From the NCBI RefSeq assembly GCF_038002965.1, contig NZ_JBBOOE010000001.1, positions 2,275,001-2,339,000 on the forward strand: 64,000 nt of DNA, written 5' to 3'. The notes under the pieces are model-generated. The model searched no databases. It was not told the DNA's origin and was given only the letters and a program-made list of their open reading frames with translations. Positions 8,667 to 17,478 of the stretch are shown here, piece by piece. Source of the stretch: Robertmurraya sp. FSL R5-0851. GTDB lineage: Bacteria > Bacillota > Bacilli > Bacillales > Cytobacillaceae. Position numbers and translations under genes: made by a program. Each line of letters starts with the position of its first letter. Within the stretch, counting starts at the first letter, position 1.

Positions 8667-9675
8667 CTATGTTCAAGAATTTCTTTAAAGATTCTCCTGT
8701 AGGGTCCTGGCTAATTAATTCCCAAGAATGAGAAATGATGCTGCTATCAAACGTGTGATTTAATTCTTCAATGATTTTCTCTTTCCCAGAAACATGGTTT
8801 GTCTCAAGAGAAGTTTTAATTAAACCTTCTACAATTTTATCGGTTTCAGATTTGTAATGCAGTCCTCTTTGTGCAACTTTGATTAATTCCACGACTTTTT
8901 CCCCCTCATCACTTTTCTTTAATTCCTCAAGACCCTTTTCAAACTCGTCTATTTGTTTAGAGCTCATATCGTTATAAACGTAATCAAAAAGGAATTTGTA
9001 AGGTTGAGATAATTGTTCGGGATAGTCTGCCTTAGATTGTATTTGGGCTAATAACCTGTGCCCTTCCAACATCATCATAACACCATCTTTTTTAATAACT
9101 TTATTATCTGACATTAATCCCCAAAATGCAATAGCGACGGGGTTCGGGTCCTTCGTGTTATAAAATAGCGGCGCATTCCATACCCATTTTCGCTCAGTTA
9201 AGTTAATCAAATCATAATCAAAGGATTTGTGAGATTTCATTCCGTAACTCATAAAATTATAAGCGAACTTCTTTGTAGTTGTGTGTTTAAACCCTCTAAA
9301 ACCTATTAAAATTGAAAGAATAGGAATATTGTTGAATGTGTGAGTAAGAAGATTGTGATAGTCCCTTACCCTTTCATCCATATTGTTGTCGTTCGTTGAT
9401 TGATACTCAAAATGAAGAATAATTTCGTTTTTGTCTACATTATCCATTCGAACCAAAAAGGCTCTGTCTAAATACTTCTTTCCATCATCTTTTTCTAGCA
9501 AGTGCTGATATAGATGCCTATAAGGTGACGTGACATCCTCGCTTAATGCCAACCATCTCCCGTTTGTGTCCAAGTCTAGATATAATTTATTGTAGAAGAG
9601 CTTCATAAAGTCTTTCACGGAAAACTTGAATAACTGTTTAAAATTATTGTCATGTTTGTGATGTTCTTCTGTCAT
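8647..9675 (-). CDS. Rpn/YhgA-like PD-(D/E)XK nuclease family protein
   Basis: This belongs to the Rpn family of recombination-promoting nucleases, once annotated as putative transposases. The N-terminal half shows DNNFKQLFKF and the PD-(D/E)XK-like strand ILHFEYQS (E-x-Q active-site pattern), followed by DERVRDYHNLLTHTF and a hydrophobic strand IPILSILIGF. The C-terminal third is helical and charged. Length (342 aa) fits the family. Such proteins make DNA cuts in vitro and have been tied to recombination and phage defence; no inverted repeats flank this one. It is next to a GIY-YIG gene on the same strand, 110 bp apart. Confidence 0.8.
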   Translation of the reverse strand: MTEEHHKHDNNFKQLFKFSVKDFMKLFYNKLYLDLDTNGRWLALSEDVTSPYRHLYQHLLEKDDGKKYLDRAFLVRMDNVDKNEIILHFEYQSTNDNNMDERVRDYHNLLTHTFNNIPILSILIGFRGFKHTTTKKFAYNFMSYGMKSHKSFDYDLINLTERKWVWNAPLFYNTKDPNPVAIAFWGLMSDNKVIKKDGVMMMLEGHRLLAQIQSKADYPEQLSQPYKFLFDYVYNDMSSKQIDEFEKGLEELKKSDEGEKVVELIKVAQRGLHYKSETDKIVEGLIKTSLETNHVSGKEKIIEELNHTFDSSIISHSWELISQDPTGESLKKFLNIEESKVI

Positions 9676-9786
9676 TGATATGTATCCTCCCTTGGACCAC
9701 TAGCATCTGATTCTATTCGTTCTTTGTTGCAATCAAAATATTGCATAGGATGTTGTTCTAACTATATATCCAACGCTCTTATTCTA

Positions 9787-10590
9787 TTAATTATTATTTA
9801 ACTGAATTCCATTATAAGGACCACGATTGATCGTTCCAAGAGTCTTTTTCCACATCGACTCTCGCTTGATGATTTCAGAATCCGTCCCTTCCATAAATTC
9901 AATGACTGAAAAGATGACTGAATTATAACCGTTTTCTAGAACAAACAAATTAAGATGTTGTGCATCACCAAGTGAATTTAAATGAGCCATCCATCTACCT
10001 AAAATTCCGTCACTGTTATAGGCACTTCCTATGTATCTACTTTTTCCATCTTCGGATCGTTGAATGTAAATCCCATTTTGACGCAAAACCTGTTTTAGCT
10101 TATTATCTTCTGAATTATCTTCCCAAATAGCAATTACTTCTCTCCATGTAAAGGTTTGTCCTAAGACATTTTCTAGTGATGTATCCACATCAGGTAGTTC
10201 AAGCCCCTCAAATTTGGATGTACGAGCTAGCTTACTGTTGGCTTTGCTCTCTATTATGATTTCATCTGATTGTAGAATATCAGCTATTTTAGTAGCTAAA
10301 GAAACATAATCATCTGTCTTAAAGTCCGTATATGATCTTTTGGAGGTTGACACCTCTGGAAAGGAATCCAACAATGTTTTAAGGCTGCCATTTATATTAT
10401 CCGCGTGATAAATCCTAAATAGTTCGGGACCTTCTCCCCATAGTTCAAACGCCCTTATTTTATAAATATTACTCTTAACTCGATATGAAACCCATGGTCT
10501 TGAATTTGCTGTGTTATCATCCTTAATTCTTAAATCAAACATTCTAGCTAATCCACTCTTGATAAGAATGGGTTCTAAAATTTCAAACAT
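9787..10590 (-). CDS. GIY-YIG nuclease-domain protein
   Basis: The C-terminal third holds a GIY-YIG catalytic fold: GIYIQRSEDGKSRYIGSAYN around residues 173-192, then RWMAHL and a glutamate in the ESMWKKTLG helix that would bind the metal. The N-terminal 130 residues are an unrecognised domain with HADNINGSLKTLLDSFPEV. A similar architecture occurs in stand-alone GIY-YIG proteins of unknown target. The start at ATG 10590 has GGAGGGG 6 nt upstream. It lies upstream of the Rpn-family gene on the same strand, with no transposon ends around the pair. The natural substrate is unknown. Confidence 0.75.
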   Translation of the reverse strand: MFEILEPILIKSGLARMFDLRIKDDNTANSRPWVSYRVKSNIYKIRAFELWGEGPELFRIYHADNINGSLKTLLDSFPEVSTSKRSYTDFKTDDYVSLATKIADILQSDEIIIESKANSKLARTSKFEGLELPDVDTSLENVLGQTFTWREVIAIWEDNSEDNKLKQVLRQNGIYIQRSEDGKSRYIGSAYNSDGILGRWMAHLNSLGDAQHLNLFVLENGYNSVIFSVIEFMEGTDSEIIKRESMWKKTLGTINRGPYNGIQLNNN

Positions 10591-10803
10591 GAATACCCCT
10601 CCAAATGACCCACTATATAATTCCCTTATTATAGCAAACTATTATATAATTACCTATTCTACAAGTAATAGTCTTTATATTCTCCGTCTCTTTTATGTAC
10701 TTGGTAAGCATGAGGTAGAATTACACCCCTCCATTTGTTAGACTTCTTACCCCACTTGTAAATAAAGCCATTTGAGTGTTTTCTCGCTGATACTAAACAA
10801 AAA

Positions 10804-10851
10804 AATAAGCCAGTACATTCAAGAAATTCATTCTTAATGTACTGGCTTATT
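10804..10851 (-). terminator. Strong terminator after the MhqO-like gene
   Basis: A perfect 16-bp stem, AATAAGCCAGTACATT (10804-10819) with its complement at 10836-10851, is followed on the minus strand by a T-run. The remaining gene-free DNA at 10591-10803 is AT-rich and shows nothing recognisable. Confidence 0.85.
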
Positions 10852-10899
10852 AAAATCTCTTTCCTATTTATCGGAGGGATTGAAATTATGAAACAGTTA

Positions 10900-11877
10900 C
10901 TATTCTTTGATGATTTCCCTCGTACTTCTCACTGTATCTATAGGGCGTACTAATTTTTCAATTTGTTCACGTTTAGGCTCTAAGAACGGAGGTAAAGATA
11001 GTTTTTCCCCAAGGGTTTCGTAAGGTTCATCCCCCATAAAACCAGGGCCATCTGTAGCAAACTCAAATAAAATTTGTGGAGCAACTCTTGCATATAAAGA
11101 CTCAAAAAAGTGACGATTGACATAACCGGATGTCGAGAATCCCAAACTACTCAATCTTTCTGTCCATTCATCCAATACGGAGCGATCCTCTACGCGGAAT
11201 GCAGCATGGTGTACGGTGCCATACCCTTGTCGAGCTTGAGGGAGAACAGTATTGTGCTCTACAATAACGGATGCTCCATTACCGCCTTCTCCTACTTCGA
11301 ATAAATGGAAGGATCCTTCCTGAGCCGTTTCTTTAAATAATAGTGCTTTTTCCAATATTTCTTTGAAGTAATCAAAGTTCGCAATCCGAACAAAGACAGG
11401 ACCTAAACCCGTAATGGCATGCTCCAATGGGATAGGACCCTTTTGCCAAGGGGTACCAGATTCTACGCCTCTATTTAATTCATCTGAAATTAATTGATAT
11501 TGTTGATCATCGAAATCAACGAAAGAGAGAGTTTTCTTGCCAAATTGCTCTTTAATTCCAGTATGCTTGACGTCTAAACGATCAAACCGTTTTACCCAAT
11601 AATCCAATGCTGCATCATTTGGTACACGGAAAGAGGTCTTAGAAATCTCGTTTGTACCATGCATACCTTTTGGGATGCCTGGGAAGTCAAAGAATGTCAT
11701 GTCTGTGCCCGCACTGCCTTTATCATCAGCAAAGAATAAATGATAGGTTTGAATATCATCTTGATTGACTGTTTTTTTAACTAAACGCATCCCTAATACA
11801 TAGGTGAAAAATTCATAGTTCTTTTCTGCACTACTGGTAATAGCTGTTACGTGGTGTATTCCCTTTAGTTGGTTCAT
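10900..11877 (-). CDS. mhqO: Ring-cleaving dioxygenase, VOC/glyoxalase family (MhqO-like)
   Basis: This is a two-module vicinal-oxygen-chelate dioxygenase like MhqO, which helps B. subtilis survive quinone-like electrophiles by opening hydroquinone rings. The first module starts KGIHHVTAITSSAEKNYEFF and the second carries HHAAFRV; LFEFATDGPGF supplies the family's terminal glutamate ligand. Length (325 aa) is close to MhqO. I start at ATG 11877, with AGGAGG 8 nt upstream; the longer frame to 11925 lacks a ribosome site. It follows an FMN reductase gene whose upstream region has a perfect MhqR-type operator, matching the mhq/azoR pairing known in Bacillus. No metal or substrate is proven. Confidence 0.88.
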   Translation of the reverse strand: MNQLKGIHHVTAITSSAEKNYEFFTYVLGMRLVKKTVNQDDIQTYHLFFADDKGSAGTDMTFFDFPGIPKGMHGTNEISKTSFRVPNDAALDYWVKRFDRLDVKHTGIKEQFGKKTLSFVDFDDQQYQLISDELNRGVESGTPWQKGPIPLEHAITGLGPVFVRIANFDYFKEILEKALLFKETAQEGSFHLFEVGEGGNGASVIVEHNTVLPQARQGYGTVHHAAFRVEDRSVLDEWTERLSSLGFSTSGYVNRHFFESLYARVAPQILFEFATDGPGFMGDEPYETLGEKLSLPPFLEPKREQIEKLVRPIDTVRSTREIIKE

Positions 11878-12005
11878 TTTATTTTCCTCCTGAAAATTCA
11901 GATTCAATAGTAAGCTTGGTTTCATTCTTTAGCATAACTACTGAGCACATCTATCAATATTGCTTAATATGACCTGCTCAACCTTCATACTCCTTTTATG
12001 ATTGG

Positions 12006-12046
12006 AAATATGTACATGGGTATAAAAAATACTCATGTACATATTT
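12006..12046. terminator. Long palindromic hairpin between azoreductase and mhqO genes
   Basis: AAATATGTACATG (12006-12018) pairs with CATGTACATATTT (12034-12046), and an inner GTAT/ATAC pair extends the stem. The T-run is weak, so it may be a leaky terminator or an mRNA-stabilising hairpin between the two stress genes. Confidence 0.5.
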
Positions 12047-12073
12047 TACACTTCAGTCACATTTTTAAGTAAA

Positions 12074-12667
12074 TTATCGGATCGTGAATAATGCTTTTGA
12101 CCAAGGAATTAATTGGTCTAGCATTTGATTGACAGAATCCTCTTGAACGGCCTGTGGTTTAAAGACTGTTCCATTCTCAAAATCAGTGAATAACGATAGG
12201 GCTGGATGTACACGAACGTCAGCCACTAATAACTCACCTAAAATACCTCGTAAATGTTCAGCCGCACGAGCTCCACCTACGGAACCGTAAGAAACGATTC
12301 CAGCTGCTTTATTGTTCCACTCAACACGTAGATAGTCTAATGCATTTTTCAGTGCTCCAGTAATCGAGTGATTGTATTCTTGAACAATAAATACGAATCC
12401 ATCTTGATTAGCGATTATTTCTGACCAAGCAGCAGCCCCTGAAGCATCTGCACCAGCTTCACCAAGTAATGGTAATTTGTAATCAGCAATATCAATAATG
12501 GTATAGTTAGCGTCGCCACGTTTGTCAGCAATTTCTTTTACCCATGCACCTACTTGTGGACTTACACGACCTTCACGTGTTGAACCTAAAATAATCCCAA
12601 TGTTTAATTTTGTCATTGTTTCTTCCTCCTCTTGTTTTTTTCCAAATAATTTATCTAAAAATCCCAT
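12074..12667 (-). CDS. NADPH-dependent FMN reductase / azoreductase-type flavoprotein
   Basis: This flavodoxin-like reductase transfers two electrons from NAD(P)H to FMN, quinones or azo dyes, keeping quinones from redox cycling. The FMN-binding loop is GSTREGRVSP, followed by the family segment EYNHSITGALKNALDYL and SYGSVGGARAAEHLR. The annotated start adds a 17-residue leader MGFLDKLFGKKQEEEET, possibly amphipathic; an internal ATG at 12616 has an equally good AGGAGG 8 nt upstream, so a shorter 180-aa form may be the main product. Upstream lies the MhqR-type operator. It is the likely first gene of a unit with the MhqO-like gene, as in the B. subtilis quinone stress regulon. Confidence 0.85.
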   Translation of the reverse strand: MGFLDKLFGKKQEEEETMTKLNIGIILGSTREGRVSPQVGAWVKEIADKRGDANYTIIDIADYKLPLLGEAGADASGAAAWSEIIANQDGFVFIVQEYNHSITGALKNALDYLRVEWNNKAAGIVSYGSVGGARAAEHLRGILGELLVADVRVHPALSLFTDFENGTVFKPQAVQEDSVNQMLDQLIPWSKALFTIR

Positions 12668-12736
12668 TTCCTACTTTCACCTCCTTTTATGTTCTGAAAT
12701 ACGGATTATTGCTGTGACATGATGTAGAACTTTTAG

Positions 12737-12830
12737 TATGCACATGAATGATCCTTCTATTTCAGTTATCTCGATTTCGAGATATATAATCAAAAAAATA
12801 ATGTTTTTATTTTATTTCGAAACCAAATAT
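12737..12830. repeat. Copy 2 of the dispersed block, carrying an intact MhqR-type operator
   Basis: This 94-bp block is the intact partner of 8019-8113 and lies in the promoter region of the azoreductase gene. The shared flanks extend well beyond the operator on both sides, so the pair arose by duplication of a promoter fragment rather than by chance. Confidence 0.75.
12767..12784. promoter_or_regulatory. MhqR-type operator
   Basis: TATCTCGATTTCGAGATA is a perfect 8-2-8 palindrome that matches the inverted-repeat operator reported for the MarR-type repressor MhqR of B. subtilis. It lies about 100 bp upstream of the FMN reductase start. The mhqR gene itself is not in the window. The rest of 12668-13182 shows only AT-rich DNA. 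Confidence 0.75.
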
Positions 12831-13182
12831 CTTTAACCTGAGATAATTTTATTATATGTACTTATTATTGTCAACTCATTTAAGTGATTTTTTATACTTT
12901 AAAAATAGGATAAGGGCTTGTTTCAACATGGGCCACCATTCAAACGACCTAAGGATAAACCAATTGAATGAATGGATACAGCCTACAGCCTGGCAACCCA
13001 TACCCTTTTTTCATCATCAAAGTAAGAAGACAAATAATATTTCTATATTATTTTCTAAAAAACAATCTAAATTTGATATTGGTTTAATCTAATATTTAGA
13101 TATATAATAAAAACAAGAAAAGAAAACGTTTTCAACAACATTCAAATACATAGTTACTTCTCATATTATAGGAGGATATAAA

Positions 13183-13329
13183 ATGAGCCAAGTTGAAAGA
13201 AATACAAAAGTGCAGAAATTAATTGAGCTACAAAAATTCAATGAGAAAGAAATTTCTAAAATGACAGATTCACAGATTGAATATTACCACTGGCTCTATT
13301 TTGATGATTCAGTTTATGATTATATGTAA
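13183..13329 (+). CDS. Small protein of 48 aa, Fur-regulated-basic/BH0509-like in style
   Basis: This short gene has a clear ribosome site (TAGGAGG, 7 nt before ATG) and ends at a strong terminator, so it is probably real. The product is soluble with helical pattern QKLIELQKFNEKEISKMTDSQIEYYHWLY and an acidic, aromatic tail. It resembles in size and layout the small Bacillus proteins annotated as Fur-regulated basic protein or BH0509 family, but the resemblance is too weak to assign. It converges with hcp, sharing a bidirectional terminator. About 350 bp of gene-free AT-rich DNA precede it and must hold its promoter; none was pinned down. Confidence 0.65.
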   Translation: MSQVERNTKVQKLIELQKFNEKEISKMTDSQIEYYHWLYFDDSVYDYM

Positions 13330-13346
13330 CTTAAATAAAAGATAAG

Positions 13347-13387
13347 AAAAGTGGGAAAACATTAATCATTCATGTTTTCCCACTTTT
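13347..13387. terminator. Bidirectional terminator between the small gene and hcp
   Basis: A perfect 16-bp stem, AAAAGTGGGAAAACAT (13347-13362), pairs with 13372-13387, with T-rich sequence on both outer sides in the respective orientation. It serves the plus-strand small gene and the minus-strand hcp. Confidence 0.9.
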
Positions 13388-13418
13388 GTTTTTATCATTT
13401 TAATGAAACGACTGAAAG

Positions 13419-15077
13419 TTAGTTAGCTACCACATTCATAAACATATCAATATCATCCGTTGTATTCGTAATGCTTCCTACACCAAAGTTTTCTACCAAG
13501 AAGTTTGTTACATTTGGTGAAAGGAATGCTGGTAATGTAGGACCAACATGAATATTCTTCACACCTAGATATAGAAGGGATAAGAATACAATGACCGCCT
13601 TTTGCTCATACCATGCGATATTATAAGACAATGGAAGGTCATTAATACTTTCCAAGCCAAGGGCATCCTTTAGTTTTAATGCGGTCATGACAAGTGAATA
13701 AGAATCATTACATTGACCAGCATCAAGTACCCTTGGAATCCCATTGATATCACCCAAATCAAGCTTATTATATCTATATTTCGCACAACCAGCTGTTAGG
13801 ATGATGGTATCGTTAGAAAGTTCTTCAGCAAACTCTTTATAATACGTTCTACTTTTATGGCGTCCATCACAGCCTGCCATAACAAAGAATCGTTTAATAT
13901 CTCCATTCTTCACTGCGTCAACCACTTGATCAGCCACTTGAGCGACTTGATTATGTGCAAATCCTCCAATAATTTCACCCTTTTCAATCTCAATAGGAGG
14001 ATCACATTGTTTCGCATGCTCAATAATCACTGAGAAGTCTTTTGTTCCATCTTCTTTCTCCGCGATATACGTAACACCTTCTACTCCTGTTGCTCCAGTT
14101 GTATACATTCTATCCTTGTAGGTAGCTTTCGGTGGTACAATACAGTTTGTTGTCATTAGAATCGGACCATTAAAGCTTTCAAATTCACGTTTTTGTTCCC
14201 ACCAAGCATTTCCGTAGTTACCTACAAAGTGATCATATTTTTTAAATGCTGGATAATAATTGGCGACGAGCATTTCACTATGTGTATACACATCCACACC
14301 CGTGCCCTCTGTTTGCTTTAATAATTGTTCAATATCTTTAAGGTCATGACCGCTTATTAAAATTCCAGGATTTTTACCAACACCGATGTTTACTTTTGTA
14401 ACCTCCGGATGTCCATAAGTGGAAGTATTTGCGGTATCTAATAATTCCATTCCATGAACCCCATACTTTCCAACTTCCATAGAAAGTGCAATCAATTCAT
14501 CCAATGTTAATGTATCATCTGTGATCTGCGACAATGTCTTTTGCATAAAAGCATACAGAGAGTCCTCTTTATAGCCTAAATGTGCGGCATGCTGAAGGTA
14601 TGCAGCCAATCCTTTTAGACCATATGTAATTAGTTCTCTTAACGAGCGAATATCTTCATCTCTTGTGGCAAGAATACTTACCTCTTGTGAAGCGGCTTTG
14701 TTTTCAAACTCAAGAGTAGTCTCACCATACCAGGTCACAAAATCACTTGTATTAGCTAATTGTGAGCCAGCCTTTTCAATCGAGAACTTGATCTCTTCAC
14801 GAATGTTTAGACCCTCTCTAACCTTATTATAAAAGTCATTCTTATCCCAGTTGGCATTTGTAATCGTCATAAAAAGACTATTTACAATAAACTCATCTAC
14901 CTTACTATGCTTCAATCCTAGTTCTCTAGCTTCTGTATGAACAATCCCCAGACCCTTTACCACATAAACCAATAAATCTTGCATATTTGCTAAATCATCT
15001 TTTTTTCCACAAATACCGGCAATCGTACAACCTGTTCCATTTGCTGTTTCTTGACATTGATAACAAAACATACTCAT
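13419..15077 (-). CDS. hcp: Hydroxylamine reductase / hybrid cluster protein
   Basis: Hcp is a cytoplasmic iron-sulfur enzyme with a hybrid Fe-S-O cluster. It reduces hydroxylamine in vitro and is thought to detoxify nitric oxide or act as an S-nitrosylase under low oxygen. The N-terminal cluster motif [15 protein letters not shown] is intact, and hybrid-cluster cysteines are visible in GCDGRHK, TAGCAKY and DAGQCND. Length (552 aa) is typical. No partner reductase (Hcr) is adjacent, as is common in Gram-positives. An FNR-type site at 15166-15181 indicates anaerobic induction. The gene is monocistronic, between its promoter and a strong terminator. Confidence 0.95.
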   Translation of the reverse strand: MSMFCYQCQETANGTGCTIAGICGKKDDLANMQDLLVYVVKGLGIVHTEARELGLKHSKVDEFIVNSLFMTITNANWDKNDFYNKVREGLNIREEIKFSIEKAGSQLANTSDFVTWYGETTLEFENKAASQEVSILATRDEDIRSLRELITYGLKGLAAYLQHAAHLGYKEDSLYAFMQKTLSQITDDTLTLDELIALSMEVGKYGVHGMELLDTANTSTYGHPEVTKVNIGVGKNPGILISGHDLKDIEQLLKQTEGTGVDVYTHSEMLVANYYPAFKKYDHFVGNYGNAWWEQKREFESFNGPILMTTNCIVPPKATYKDRMYTTGATGVEGVTYIAEKEDGTKDFSVIIEHAKQCDPPIEIEKGEIIGGFAHNQVAQVADQVVDAVKNGDIKRFFVMAGCDGRHKSRTYYKEFAEELSNDTIILTAGCAKYRYNKLDLGDINGIPRVLDAGQCNDSYSLVMTALKLKDALGLESINDLPLSYNIAWYEQKAVIVFLSLLYLGVKNIHVGPTLPAFLSPNVTNFLVENFGVGSITNTTDDIDMFMNVVAN

Positions 15078-15138
15078 TTAACTTCCCCCTACCTTCTAAT
15101 CATTAGGTGACTTTACATAGTCATTCAATAATGATTTC

Positions 15139-15181
15139 ACTTTAACAACGATCAGAAAAAGTAGGTGTGATATAACTCACT
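15139..15181 (-). promoter_or_regulatory. FNR-type activator site and promoter for hcp
   Basis: TGTGATATAACTCACT (15166-15181) matches the FNR/CRP-like palindrome TGTGA-N6-TCACT used in Bacillus. On the minus strand a -10 TAAAGT at 15144-15139 would place the start of transcription near 15132, so the site is centred near -41.5, the classic position for direct activation. The ATG of hcp follows about 55 bp later. Confidence 0.7.
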
Positions 15182-15333
15182 GATAAGACATATTTCACTT
15201 GATTGTCAAAATTGATGGAGAAAATCAAAGATTACTTGCTTTTTCTAAGACACGGCAATCGAACAAAGTTGTGATCTTCAAGATTAAAACACTATTAAAC
15301 TTACAGCAGTTAGACATACGAAATAAAAAGAAA

Positions 15334-15360
15334 AAAACTAGGGAGTCATCCCCTAGTTTT
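15334..15360 (-). terminator. Terminator after the fdhA-aquaporin operon
   Basis: AAAACTAGGG (15334-15343) pairs perfectly with CCCTAGTTTT (15351-15360) around a 7-nt loop, followed on the minus strand by a long T-run. The same hairpin type recurs at 20949-20974 and 36348-36376. Confidence 0.85.
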
Positions 15361-15370
15361 CATCCTTACG

Positions 15371-16135
15371 CTATTTACCTATTTCTTTATGAGAGTTTTC
15401 CTTTATTAACGGTAGCTTTTCCGAACTATATATATACTTATAAAGTACCGCCGCTGCAACAGCACCCATGATTGGACCAATTACATACACAGGAAATTGA
15501 ACCCAGTTGATATTGCCGCCGAGTAAACTATCGACAACATATGGTCCGAAGGTTCTTGCGGGATTAAATGATGCTCCCGTAGGACCGGCGGTCATCATGA
15601 TGATCCCACCAACCGTTAAACCAATCACAAGCCCACCCCAATCCTTTGGGGCCCTGGAGTCTACTGCAACTCCCATAATGACGAACATAAGAATAAACGC
15701 TGCAATGGCTTCGATAAATATCCCCTGAATATACCCGGTAGATGGGGCAAGGACAGTTGCTCCTAAATTACCTATTAATACTCCATCCATGCCTAAAACG
15801 CTTACAATTCCAAACGCGCCAATGGTACCACCTACACATTGTGCAAGTAGATAGGGTCCTACCTCTTTCCATGGAAAATGACCTGTTGAAGCTAGTGCGA
15901 TTGTGACAGCTGGGTTAATGTGACAACCCGTTAATCTTCCTATTGAATAGATCATTGCCATAACAATAATTGCGAAGGCAAAGCTTATCACTCCAATATC
16001 AGCCAATGTGGTAGACTCGTTGTTATTAGCCGTAATTATTCCATTAAAAGCGGCTGTGCCTGGACCAATTAGAACTAATAAAGCCGTACCGATACCTTCA
16101 CCAAAACATCGTTTGAACAGGCTGGGTGTCTCCAT
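15371..16135 (-). CDS. MIP-family aquaporin (AqpZ-type)
   Basis: This is a six-helix membrane channel with both hallmark half-helix motifs, HINPAVTIA and FNPARTFGP. The residue after the second NPAR is T rather than D, as in water-type aquaporins and unlike glycerol facilitators, although formaldehyde, methanol or another small neutral solute could also pass. Length is 254 aa. It starts 12 bp after the stop of the formaldehyde dehydrogenase gene and shares its sigma-54 promoter, which suggests that the channel serves the same small-aldehyde or alcohol metabolism. The ribosome site is weak (AAGG), so translation may be coupled to fdhA. Confidence 0.88.
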   Translation of the reverse strand: METPSLFKRCFGEGIGTALLVLIGPGTAAFNGIITANNNESTTLADIGVISFAFAIIVMAMIYSIGRLTGCHINPAVTIALASTGHFPWKEVGPYLLAQCVGGTIGAFGIVSVLGMDGVLIGNLGATVLAPSTGYIQGIFIEAIAAFILMFVIMGVAVDSRAPKDWGGLVIGLTVGGIIMMTAGPTGASFNPARTFGPYVVDSLLGGNINWVQFPVYVIGPIMGAVAAAVLYKYIYSSEKLPLIKENSHKEIGK

Positions 16136-16147
16136 CAGCAGCCAGCC

Positions 16148-17362
16148 TTATTTCACAAGTCCATGAGGGTCAATGACATATTTTCTTGAAGCCCCTTTAT
16201 CAAACTCTGCATAGCCCCTTGGCGCTTCATCTAAGGATATGACCGTTGCATTAACCGCTTTTGCAATCTGTGCTTTTCCACTTAAGATCGCTTGCATTAA
16301 GTCACGGTGGTATTGCATGACTGGTGTTTGACCTGTAACAAATGTATGTGCTTTCGCCCACCCTAATCCTAAACGAACTCTCAATGTACCAATTTTTGCA
16401 TCCTCATCCACTCCACCTGGATCTCCTGTTACATATAGACCTGGAATCCCCAGTCGTCCCCCAGCACGAGTGACCTGCATAATGGAATTTAAAACCGTTG
16501 CCGGTGCTTCTGTCGCATTGGCACCATGTGCAGATGCTTCAAAGCCTACGCAATCTACTGCACAGTCAACCTCAGGACTGCCTAGAATTTGATCAATTTG
16601 CTCTCCCAAATCAGGGTGATTACGTAGATTGACGGTTTCACAACCAAAGCTTCTTGCTTGGGCAAGCCTTTCTTCATTTAAGTCCCCTACAATAACGGCA
16701 GCAGCCCCTAATAGTTGTGCTGAATGGGCAGCTGCTAGCCCCACAGGACCTGCTCCCGCAATATAAACAGTCGCTCCTGGCTTAACACCTGCGCTCACTG
16801 CCCCATGATAACCGGTTGGAAAAATATCAGATAGCATTGTTAAATCTCTAATTTTTTCCATCGCTTGATCTTTATCTGGAAATTTCAATAATTGGAAATC
16901 AGCATACGGTACCATTACATATTCAGACTGACCTCCTACCCAGCCTCCCATATCTACATAACCATACGCTGAACCCGGACGGTCAGGATTTACATTTTCA
17001 CAAATATGTGTGTTGCGCTCTTTACAGCTTCTGCATCGTCCACACGCAATATTAAACGGGACAGACACCAGATCCCCTTTTTTGATAAATTCCACATCAC
17101 GACCAACTTCAATGACTTCTCCCGTTATTTCATGCCCAAGCACAAGTCCTTCGGGAGCAGTCGTTCTCCCTCTCACCATATGTTGGTCACTTCCACAAAT
17201 ATTTGTTGTTACTACCTTCAAGATCACACCGTGTTCACATTTACGTCCTACGTTTAAAGGATTGACTCCAGGTCCATCTCTTAAAACTAAATCTGGATAA
17301 CCAATATCCATTACCTCTACTTTACCTGCACCCATGTAAGCTACTGCTCTATTTCCCCTCAT
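16148..17362 (-). CDS. fdhA: Glutathione-independent formaldehyde dehydrogenase (zinc MDR family)
   Basis: This medium-chain NAD-dependent zinc dehydrogenase is of the Pseudomonas FdhA type, oxidising formaldehyde without glutathione; relatives dismutate aldehydes. Catalytic zinc ligands lie in ICGSDQHM and GHEITGEV, the structural zinc site is CGRCRSCKERNTHIC, and the nucleotide-binding loop is GAGPVGLAAAHSA. Length (404 aa) fits FdhA, which is longer than ordinary alcohol dehydrogenases. GGGGAGG precedes ATG 17362. It heads an operon with the aquaporin under a sigma-54 promoter, next to the divergent gene of a sigma-54 activator. Formaldehyde as natural substrate is inferred from family, not shown. 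Confidence 0.88.
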   Translation of the reverse strand: MRGNRAVAYMGAGKVEVMDIGYPDLVLRDGPGVNPLNVGRKCEHGVILKVVTTNICGSDQHMVRGRTTAPEGLVLGHEITGEVIEVGRDVEFIKKGDLVSVPFNIACGRCRSCKERNTHICENVNPDRPGSAYGYVDMGGWVGGQSEYVMVPYADFQLLKFPDKDQAMEKIRDLTMLSDIFPTGYHGAVSAGVKPGATVYIAGAGPVGLAAAHSAQLLGAAAVIVGDLNEERLAQARSFGCETVNLRNHPDLGEQIDQILGSPEVDCAVDCVGFEASAHGANATEAPATVLNSIMQVTRAGGRLGIPGLYVTGDPGGVDEDAKIGTLRVRLGLGWAKAHTFVTGQTPVMQYHRDLMQAILSGKAQIAKAVNATVISLDEAPRGYAEFDKGASRKYVIDPHGLVK

Positions 17363-17410
17363 GTGAAAATCCTCCCCTTTTGTTATGAAGTTTTATTTAC
17401 AACCATATCA

Positions 17411-17428
17411 TTGCAATTTTGATGCCAA
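17411..17428 (-). promoter_or_regulatory. Sigma-54 (-24/-12) promoter of the fdhA-aquaporin operon
   Basis: On the minus strand TTGGCATCAAAATTGCAA carries the invariant GG (17426-17425) and GC (17414-17413) exactly 10 nt apart, as the TGGCA-N-TTGC consensus requires. Transcription would begin about 40 bp upstream of the fdhA ATG. Confidence 0.8.
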
Positions 17429-17478
17429 CTCTAAAAGGCGATTATGTAAGCGATTCCACACGACCCCTGGTAAAAGCG

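Noticed and set aside
8647..9675. Transposase of a mobile element
   Set aside because: Older annotations call this family putative transposase, but no inverted or direct repeats flank it and the family is now known as nuclease.
12856..13092. A 78-codon plus-strand frame
   Set aside because: It has no ribosome site and AT-rich composition without a protein-like pattern; it is probably chance.
15371..16135. Glycerol facilitator GlpF
   Set aside because: The aspartate typical of glycerol facilitators after the second NPAR is T, and no glycerol genes are nearby.
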